Assembly: GCF_019468565.1 (NCBI RefSeq) | Contig: NZ_CP080522.1 | Span: forward strand, 62,001-126,000 | Reading direction: 5' to 3' | Length of the DNA: 64,000 nucleotides | Origin: Pseudonocardia sp. DSM 110487 | GTDB taxonomy: Bacteria; Actinomycetota; Actinomycetes; Mycobacteriales; Pseudonocardiaceae | Shown here: one piece after another, positions 59,203 through 64,000 of the stretch | Position numbering within the stretch: the stretch's first letter is position 1 | Layout: each line of letters opens with the position of its first letter | Program-made: the position numbers and the translations under genes | Notes under the pieces: generated by a model | Databases searched by the model: none | Told to the model about the DNA's origin: nothing | Seen by the model: only the letters and a program-made list of their open reading frames with translations

Positions 59203-59535
59203 GTGATGATCCTCAACCTCCCCGCGGTGGTCGCCGGAACCATCTGGGACACCGGCCCCCATGCCGTGGTGCTCGCGCTGCTCCCGCTCGTCGTGGCACT
59301 CGCCGGGCTCGTCCTGCGCGACCCGCCGGACGTCCCGAGCGCGCGCGGGCTCCGAATCACTGCCGCTGGCGCTGCCGCGCGTGTGCGGCCTGCTTTGGCT
59401 GGCGCCACTGCGGCGCTCCGACCTGACCGCATCGCCCGGCCTGGCCGCGTGAGGCTCCGGGAGCAGACCCGGCAGTCGCTCGCGCGGGCAGGCCGGGCAG
59501 CGGCCGACGCCCTGGGCATCGGCCGCACCCGATAA
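59203..59535 (+). CDS. Small membrane protein
   Basis: 110 residues from GTG 59203 (ATG 59206 also possible). One or two membrane segments (about 5-16 and 20-40, AVVLALLPLVVALAGLVL), then a basic helical tail. First gene of an operon under promoter copy D. Confidence 0.5.
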   Translation: MMILNLPAVVAGTIWDTGPHAVVLALLPLVVALAGLVLRDPPDVPSARGLRITAAGAAARVRPALAGATAALRPDRIARPGRVRLREQTRQSLARAGRAAADALGIGRTR

Positions 59536-59556
59536 CGGGCCCTCGCTGGGCCTTTC

Positions 59557-59600
59557 CTCGCGGCGGCGCTTGTCCTGGCAGACCCCGCCGCCTCGAGGAG
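59557..59600 (+). promoter_or_regulatory. Hairpin leader, copy 1, with conserved loop
   Basis: GC-rich arms (GGCGGCG and CGCCGCC) flank the loop CTTGTCCTGGCAGACC, followed by CATCCCCTC. The same loop and flank occur at 61964-62015 with a different stem. It lies about 40 bases before ATG 59631. Confidence 0.55.
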
Positions 59601-59630
59601 ATCCATCCCCTCAAAGAAATGGAGATCGAA

Positions 59631-59846
59631 ATGGGGCTTGTGGAGAACCTCCTGAAGTCGGCCGGGCGGGCGGCGCTGCGCGCCGGCACGAACGACAAGC
59701 GGGGATTCCAGACGATGCGGACCCGCGACTGGTGCGCGGCCTGCGGCAAGAAGCTGGGGCAGGGCGCGATCGGCAACCTGTGCAGCAGCGCCGCGTGCCA
59801 CAGGGCCTACATGGCGGCGATCGAGGTCGCGAGGGCCGGGGACTGA
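59631..59846 (+). CDS. Small zinc-ribbon protein
   Basis: 71 residues from ATG 59631, chosen because GGAG lies 7 bases upstream (ATG 59619 would add four residues). A zinc motif WCAACGKKLGQGAIGNLCSSAACHRAY (about 34-60). Function unknown; common in actinophages and plasmids. Confidence 0.6.
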   Translation: MGLVENLLKSAGRAALRAGTNDKRGFQTMRTRDWCAACGKKLGQGAIGNLCSSAACHRAYMAAIEVARAGD

Positions 59847-59857
59847 GGCGCGACCCG

Positions 59858-60088
59858 ATGAGCGCGCAGATGTCCAGCCGAGCGTCAACCGCCGCCGCGG
59901 CGCTCGACGAGCCCGACAAGTGGGCCGTCGCGCTGCTGTACGACGGCGAGATGCTCGGCGCGCCCACGCGTGAGCTGTTCACCTCGCCGCGGGATGTCCA
60001 GAAGCGGAAGGCGGAGCTGCGACGCCTGTTCCCAAGTCATCAGGTGATCGTGCTGCGCCGCACGGTCGAGTGGATCGAGGACCGGTGA
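59858..60088 (+). CDS. Small hypothetical protein
   Basis: 76 residues from ATG 59858. KWAVALLYDGEMLGAPTRELFTSPRDVQKRKAELRRLFPSHQVIVLRRTVEW reads as an alpha/beta domain. The stop overlaps the next ATG. Confidence 0.5.
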   Translation: MSAQMSSRASTAAAALDEPDKWAVALLYDGEMLGAPTRELFTSPRDVQKRKAELRRLFPSHQVIVLRRTVEWIEDR

Positions 60089-60231
60089 TGACTCGACTGC
60101 TCCGCCGCGCGCTGCGGTACGTGTGCTGCTGCCCCTACGACTGCATGTCCTGCGTCCACGAGCAGCACTGCGGCGCCTGCCGGGAAGAGAACCGCCGCCG
60201 AGGCGCGCCCAGCTCAGGGACTGGCTCGTGA
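60088..60231 (+). CDS. Cysteine-rich small protein
   Basis: 47 residues from ATG 60088 (overlap with the previous TGA); its TGA overlaps the GTG of the GGDEF-like gene. It has seven cysteines (VCCCPYDCMSCVHEQHCGAC), suggesting metal binding. Confidence 0.55.
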   Translation: MTRLLRRALRYVCCCPYDCMSCVHEQHCGACREENRRRGAPSSGTGS

Positions 60232-61022
60232 GCACGACCGTGACAGTCGGAGCGCTGCTGCTCGGATCGGTGACCACCTTCGGATGGGTGCTCTCCGAGC
60301 ATGCCCGACAGCGGCTGCGCCGCCTGCTGCACACCGACCGGCTCACCGGCCTGCCGAACCGCGACGCACTGACCCGGCGGTTCCAGTGGGCGATTCGCCG
60401 GCAACGCGGCGGCGCGGTCGGGGTGCTGCTGCTGGACCTGGACAACTTCAAGCAGGTCAACGACACCCACGGGCACGCCGTCGGTGACCTGGTGCTGCAG
60501 CACGTCGCCGACCGGCTCGCCGCCGCCGTCGAGCCGGTCGGCGCACTGCCGGTCCGCCTGCACGGGGACGAGTTCGCCGTCCTGCTGACCGGGCTGCCGG
60601 TCGACGGCGGGCTCGACCAGGCCAGCTCCCTGGCCGGACGGGTGGCCGACGCGATCCGAACGCCCCTGGACTGCGCCGACCAGGAAGTCACGCCGAGCGC
60701 CAGCGCCGGCGCGGCCGTCACACCAAGGACATCGATGAGCCCAACCCTCGCCCACCCCGCCACGGGCAGCCGGACGAGCTCCGGCGCGCCCGAGCTGACC
60801 CCGGCGGCCCGGAAGCTGATCCAGCAGCTGCAGACCGCCCGCCGCCAGCTGGGCGCCGAGTACGACCGGATCGTCGCCGCCACATCTGCCGGCGCCGACC
60901 CGCGCCCGGACCGCGCCCACGCCGGCCGCGCACGCGAAGTGCAGCAGTGCTGGCAGCAGCTGGCCGCGCTCGGGTTCACGCCCCAGCAGGTTGCCCGCTG
61001 CATCAACCAGCGCCGGCTCTGA
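60228..61022 (+). CDS. Degenerate GGDEF-domain protein
   Basis: 264 residues from GTG 60228. One N-terminal membrane segment (about 4-22), then a GGDEF-type domain (about 35-165): DRLTGLPNRDALTRRF, LLLDLDNFKQVNDTHGHAVGDLVLQHVADRL and RLHGDEFAVLL. The signature is HGDEF, so the first Gly is changed and activity is uncertain. The domain stops early and is followed by an unrelated helical tail (about 190-264, TPAARKLIQQLQTARRQLGAEYDRIVAAT). It may bind c-di-GMP or GTP rather than make it. It is the second GGDEF protein of the window. Confidence 0.75.
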   Translation: MSTTVTVGALLLGSVTTFGWVLSEHARQRLRRLLHTDRLTGLPNRDALTRRFQWAIRRQRGGAVGVLLLDLDNFKQVNDTHGHAVGDLVLQHVADRLAAAVEPVGALPVRLHGDEFAVLLTGLPVDGGLDQASSLAGRVADAIRTPLDCADQEVTPSASAGAAVTPRTSMSPTLAHPATGSRTSSGAPELTPAARKLIQQLQTARRQLGAEYDRIVAATSAGADPRPDRAHAGRAREVQQCWQQLAALGFTPQQVARCINQRRL

Positions 61023-61124
61023 CGCCCCCTGGCCGAGCGCCTCTTCCGCCACGTCGACTCGCCCGGCCAGTGGGTCCTTCCTCCATCCACCTGCCCCACG
61101 AGGGGCGACTTCAGGAGACCCCAA

Positions 61125-61217
61125 ATGACAGGCATTCACCCAGCCCGCCGCCCGCGCGCGAGCCGTCGACAAGTCGGCCCGCCCGGCCCGCGCCCCGAAA
61201 CGGGGCACCACCGATGA
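61125..61217 (+). CDS. Possible 30-residue ORF
   Basis: ATG 61125 with CAGGAG about 6 bases upstream; its TGA overlaps the ATG at 61214. Basic, Pro/Arg-rich peptide. Coupling and ribosome site are the only support. Confidence 0.35.
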   Translation: MTGIHPARRPRASRRQVGPPGPRPETGHHR

Positions 61218-61393
61218 ACGCCCACCGACCGTCGAAGCATGTTCCTGTGCGACTGAAGCACCCGCGCTGCCCGTACGTCGCCTACTTCGCCGACATCCAC
61301 GAGGCTCAGAAAGCCGGCCAGCGCCTCGGCTCCGTGCCCATCGACTGCACCCGCTGCGGCGGCTTCCACCTCCAGATGCCCGGCAAGAGGTAG
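61214..61393 (+). CDS. Small Cys/His protein
   Basis: 59 residues from ATG 61214. KHPRCPYVAYFADIHEAQKAGQRLGSVPIDCTRCGGFHLQM (about 15-56) holds one Cys, a CxxC and a His, a possible zinc site. Unknown function; actinophage/plasmid type. Confidence 0.6.
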   Translation: MNAHRPSKHVPVRLKHPRCPYVAYFADIHEAQKAGQRLGSVPIDCTRCGGFHLQMPGKR

Positions 61394-61399
61394 CTCAAG

Positions 61400-61837
61400 G
61401 TGGCGCGCGCACGCGAGACGGTCAACACCTGGTCAGCCAAGTGGGAGATGTGCCTGCACGAGGTCGGCCACTACATCGTCGCCCGCGAGCTCGGCTGGAC
61501 CGATCACAAGATCTGGATGCGCAATACCTGGCTCGGAGGCTGGGACGCCGGCTACAACGGCGACTGGGCCCCGCGGCTCAGCGGCGACAAGCTGGCGCTG
61601 CAACGCGCGGCAGTCGCGCTGGGCGGGGTCGAGGTGAGCCGGCGCCGCGCGTGGCTGTCCCTCCCGTCCAGCTGCAGCTGGGACCTCAACCACGCCGAGG
61701 AAGTGCTCGACGCGACCCGCATCAGCTTCTCGCAAGCCGAGGCGATGGCCCGGAAGCTGGTCGGCCGGCACTGGGCCGAGATCGAGGCCGAGGCCCGCCG
61801 CCTCCACCTCGCCGGCGACCGGTGGCGGCCGGCATGA
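61400..61837 (+). CDS. Orphan M41 (FtsH-like) peptidase domain
   Basis: 145 residues from GTG 61400. Zinc motif HEVGH with the following YIVARELGW (about 20-33), then LALQRAAVALGGVEVSR (about 64-80) and SSCSWDLNHAEEVLDATRISFSQAEAMARKL (about 90-120), which match the core of FtsH peptidase domains, including the distal Asp ligand. The AAA+ motor and membrane part are absent, so it is a free-standing peptidase or a zinc-fold scaffold. Small proteins of this type occur in actinomycete mobile elements. Confidence 0.7.
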   Translation: MARARETVNTWSAKWEMCLHEVGHYIVARELGWTDHKIWMRNTWLGGWDAGYNGDWAPRLSGDKLALQRAAVALGGVEVSRRRAWLSLPSSCSWDLNHAEEVLDATRISFSQAEAMARKLVGRHWAEIEAEARRLHLAGDRWRPA

Positions 61838-61903
61838 ACCTTCAGGATTCGGGCTCGTCCAGAGGCTCGGACTGCGACATCGAGATCACTCGATTGGCCC
61901 ACT

Positions 61904-61931
61904 CGCGACTGTCCGGGATCGGACAGTCGCG
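61904..61931. promoter_or_regulatory. Perfect inverted repeat
   Basis: Arms CGCGACTGTCCG and CGGACAGTCGCG (12 bases, perfect) flank GGAT. It follows the M41-like gene and precedes a hairpin leader. It may be a terminator or an operator. Confidence 0.5.
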
Positions 61932-61963
61932 AAGGCGTGGCGCTGGTGCGCTGTCTGAAGAGC

Positions 61964-62015
61964 TCCCGGGGCGGCCTTGTCCTGGCAGACCCGCCGCCCC
62001 GGGGCACACCCCATC
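61964..62015 (+). promoter_or_regulatory. Hairpin leader, copy 2, with conserved loop
   Basis: Stem CCCGGGGCGGC with GCCGCCCCGGG around CTTGTCCTGGCAGACC, then CATCCCCTC. The loop and tail match 59557-59600 while stem bases differ but still pair. It lies about 30 bases before ATG 62044. Confidence 0.55.
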
Positions 62016-62043
62016 CCCTCGTAGCGAACGGAGCAGCACCATC

Positions 62044-62553
62044 ATGACAACCGCAGCGCGCGACCGCATCCACACCACCGTCCTGAGCGGCGTCGGCGGC
62101 CTGGCGGGCCACTATGGCGGCGACTACCTCGTGCAGCTGCACCGCTGGGCCGCGCCCAGCGGTCCCGACGGAGTCCCGCTCAAGCAGCAGCACAATCCCC
62201 AAGGGCGTCGCGCCCTAGCCGCCCACGTCATCAGCTACGTCGCCACCCAGGCCGTGACCAAGGCTGCGTTCTATCGCAGCGCTGGGGTCCGTGTTCCGCT
62301 GCTTGCCCAGCTCTCCGGTGCTGTTGTCGAAGGCGTGCTGCATGCCGCGATCGACGACGGCCGGCTGCTCCGCCGGTTCGCCGACGCCACCGGCAAGCGC
62401 CGCTTCCACGACCTTGCCGCTGGTGGCATCAACGGCCGCGCACTCCTCGACCAGGCCGCCCACCTCCAGATCCAGATTCCGGCCGGGACATTTGTCACCG
62501 CCGCGGTCGCGTGCGCGATCACTCGCCGCCGGAACCGTCGCAGCCAGAGCTGA
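62044..62553 (+). CDS. Hypothetical protein behind a hairpin leader
   Basis: 169 residues from ATG 62044. Mixed helices with weakly hydrophobic stretches (LSGVGGLAGHYGGDYLVQLHRW; HVISYVATQAVTKAAFYRSAGV; LLAQLSGAVVEGVLHAAIDDGRLL; AGTFVTAAVACAITRRR). A peripheral membrane protein is possible. Not recognised. Confidence 0.5.
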   Translation: MTTAARDRIHTTVLSGVGGLAGHYGGDYLVQLHRWAAPSGPDGVPLKQQHNPQGRRALAAHVISYVATQAVTKAAFYRSAGVRVPLLAQLSGAVVEGVLHAAIDDGRLLRRFADATGKRRFHDLAAGGINGRALLDQAAHLQIQIPAGTFVTAAVACAITRRRNRRSQS

Positions 62554-62555
62554 TC

Positions 62556-62660
62556 GTGAGCGAGGCGGCCGCGGACGTGTGGCGGACCCCTGGCTTGCTC
62601 AGGTCGACCAACACGAGACAGCGCGCCCAGAGCGGCATCACGCGCTGCCGATGCGACTGA
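62556..62660 (+). CDS. Possible 34-residue ORF
   Basis: GTG 62556 lies just after the previous stop. Peptide starts VSEAAADVWRTPGLL and ends ITRCRCD. No clear ribosome site. The rest of 62661-62747 shows only the ribosome site of the next gene. Confidence 0.25.
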   Translation: MSEAAADVWRTPGLLRSTNTRQRAQSGITRCRCD

Positions 62661-62747
62661 TTCGCAACCACTCGGAGGAAACGACGCGGACCCAGGCCCG
62701 GATCCGGATGCCTGCTCGCGGACGATCGCACGCAAAGGAGTGAGGGA

Positions 62748-62948
62748 ATGGCGGGGGAGTACCGCAAGCGTATGGACCAGATCGTCGAGGGCGAGATCGT
62801 GCTCGGGCATACCGGCGGCTGGTGGAGGATCACCAACATCACCGACAACGAGGGTGTCCTCAGCATGGTCTGCCGAAACGTCGACACCAACCAGGTAGGC
62901 CTGATCAGCGGCACCAACCGTGAGGTCCGCCGCCTGCGCACCCGTTAG
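62748..62948 (+). CDS. Small beta-type hypothetical protein
   Basis: 66 residues, preceded by AAAGGAGTGAGGGA. EGEIVLGHTGGWWRITNITDNEGVLSMVCRNVDTNQVGLISG suggests a small barrel. Unknown function; translation well supported. Confidence 0.6.
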   Translation: MAGEYRKRMDQIVEGEIVLGHTGGWWRITNITDNEGVLSMVCRNVDTNQVGLISGTNREVRRLRTR

Positions 62949-63135
62949 GCGCCGCAAGACGACCCACACCGCCGGGTCACCTGAGCAACCGAGTCGAGCC
63001 TCGGCGCAACCACGCCGAGCATCCGCCGGCGACTCTGCTGGACCAGCGAATTTCGAACTGATCGGCTCTGATCCCGCAGGCCGACATCGCAGGTCACTCG
63101 AAAAGACCTCTGAACTGGAAGGAGGTGAGAGGGAA

Positions 63136-63306
63136 ATGCCGACCGATCTCAACCACCCGGATCCGGACATCACCGTGATCCGACTGGACAACGGCACCGT
63201 CAGCACCACTGTCAACCGGCCGATGAGCGGCCGCGACATGCAGGAACTGCAGCGCTGGCTGCGCGAGCACGCCGGTGCCTACAACACCGGAATCCACTTC
63301 GACTGA
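63136..63306 (+). CDS. Small hypothetical protein
   Basis: 56 residues from ATG 63136, with AAGGAGGTGAG upstream, a near-perfect ribosome site. DITVIRLDNGTVSTTVNRPMSGRDMQELQRWLREHAG is a beta-then-helix pattern. Unknown. Confidence 0.6.
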   Translation: MPTDLNHPDPDITVIRLDNGTVSTTVNRPMSGRDMQELQRWLREHAGAYNTGIHFD

Positions 63307-63426
63307 TCCGCAATACAACAGGCCGTCCACGAATCCCGTGGGGGCTGCAGGCACGCAGCCCGGTGGCGCCCGGCGTCCAACTGAACATGACCCGATAAGG
63401 CGGGTCGCCCACGAAAGGAAACCAAG

Positions 63427-63630
63427 ATGAAGCATGTCAAGGTCATGGACGCCGAGCCGGGCATGATCGTGGCCGGCACCGTGGAACGTGGTGACCTTCC
63501 CCCGTTCAGGATCACGGAGGTGACCAAGGTCGGCGAGCGCCACTTCCACATCGCCAGGGAGACACTCGCGGGCGTCCCCGCCAGGGGTGACGTCTATGCC
63601 GGCCACAACCGATTCAAGGTCATCGATTGA
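63427..63630 (+). CDS. Small beta-type hypothetical protein
   Basis: 67 residues, preceded by GAAAGGAAACC. MDAEPGMIVAGTVERGDLPPFRITEVTKVGERHFHIARE resembles the fold of 62748-62948 (short barrel). Unknown function. A terminator follows. Confidence 0.6.
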   Translation: MKHVKVMDAEPGMIVAGTVERGDLPPFRITEVTKVGERHFHIARETLAGVPARGDVYAGHNRFKVID

Positions 63631-63634
63631 GGTC

Positions 63635-63687
63635 GCCCCTTTGGCCCGGCAATTCTTCCTCGCCGTCGAACCGCCGGGCCAAGGGGT
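63635..63687 (+). terminator. Hairpin terminator
   Basis: CCCCTTTGGCCCGGC pairs with GCCGGGCCAAGGGG (one-base bulge) around a loop of about 24 bases, directly after the stop at 63630. Confidence 0.6.
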
Positions 63688-63768
63688 TCATCCCTCCCAG
63701 CACGACGGTCCGCGGGCTGGTGTTCAGCGGCCCTGCCCGGGGTGGAGCTGGAGCTCGTAATAGGGTAA

Positions 63769-63797
63769 TTGACGTTGTAGCGTTAAAACGCTACCGT
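63769..63797 (+). promoter_or_regulatory. Recurrent promoter element, copy E
   Basis: TTGACG (63769-63774), 17-base spacer with TTGTAGCG, then TACCGT. GTAGCG and CGCTAC form an inverted repeat around TTAAAA, a likely operator. GCTGAGG follows, as after copies A and C. It points to 63843. Confidence 0.55.
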
Positions 63798-63842
63798 TCT
63801 TGGTGGTAGGCGCGCAGAGCTGAGGCAGCGAAGGGCAAGCAA

Positions 63843-64000
63843 ATGAGCATGAGTGAGCAGCTTCGGAAAGCCCTCGCCCGCGATGACGCGCTCGAAGACC
63901 AGGGCATGCACGCCGACAGTCGGCAGACCTGTCACCAGTGCCAGTCCTGGGCAGATCACGCCCACCACCCGCGCAACAACGCCGTCATCACCTGGGCCGA
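63843..64000 (+). CDS. Start of a small Cys/His protein, cut by the window end
   Basis: At least 52 residues from ATG 63843; the frame is open at the window edge. It begins MSMSEQLRKALARDDALEDQ and contains CHQCQSWADHAHHP, a possible metal site. First gene after promoter copy E. Confidence 0.5.
   Translation, partial: MSMSEQLRKALARDDALEDQGMHADSRQTCHQCQSWADHAHHPRNNAVITWA

Overview
The window reads as a stretch of a conjugative, probably linear, plasmid from a high-GC actinomycete, most likely Pseudonocardiaceae. The evidence is the GC-rich codon use, GTG starts and ATGA/GTGA gene overlaps; actinobacterial families such as SsgA, DUF574 methyltransferase, DUF5753/DUF6879 regulator pairs, a DUF6545 (MAB_1171c-like) membrane protein, an EspR-like regulator and a DUF2637 spread protein; and a tap-tpg-like telomere gene pair. 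No rRNA, tRNA, CRISPR array or intact transposase was recognised. The genus is an inference.

Layout. 91-1714: a two-gene minus-strand operon whose promoter is shared in sequence with the transfer operon. 1887-3812: an S9 peptidase. 4275-4649: an unusual minus-strand array of four six-codon mini-ORFs, each with its own ribosome binding site. 4811-9351: a diguanylate cyclase, then a XRE / ImmA-like peptidase / DUF6545 membrane protein / EspR-like regulatory block. 9447-17127: a type IV secretion-like transfer operon (pilin-like protein, small membrane protein, VirB4 ATPase, VirB6/TrbL-like channel, VirB8-like protein, NlpC/P60 hydrolase). 17160-19589: minus-strand regulators. 19679-24295: a second transfer module (DUF2637 SpdB-like protein, small proteins, FtsK/TraB-like translocase). 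No relaxase was recognised.

24514-27582: nucleases, zinc-binding proteins and a ribbon-helix-helix protein. 27687-32987: the replication/telomere core: a winged-helix initiator candidate carrying palindromic repeats inside its gene, then a Tap homologue with a duplicated N-terminal module and a Tpg-like terminal protein. 33077-36631: small regulators, a 5-cytosine methyltransferase and a GntR regulator. 36733-38748: a DUF574 methyltransferase and two decayed genes. 38789-41000: small plasmid proteins and an SsgA-family protein.

41120-49350: a minus-strand operon matching the vWA-MoxR-VMAP class of predicted conflict systems: an alpha/beta hydrolase, a caspase-VMAP protein, a MoxR ATPase and a giant vWA/trypsin/NTPase protein. 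49758-52480: hypothetical proteins. 52503-53765: a RepA-like initiator with seven iterons, i.e. a second origin candidate. 54033-64000: cargo and many small genes (DUF4097-like, DUF1643, DUF5131, zinc ribbons, a degenerate GGDEF protein, an orphan M41-type peptidase) led by recurring TTGACG promoters and two matching hairpin leaders.

Working model (inference): the telomere pair and one or both origins maintain the molecule; the two transfer modules move it; the XRE/ImmA/EspR block controls transfer through a shared operator-promoter; and the VMAP operon protects the host or the plasmid.
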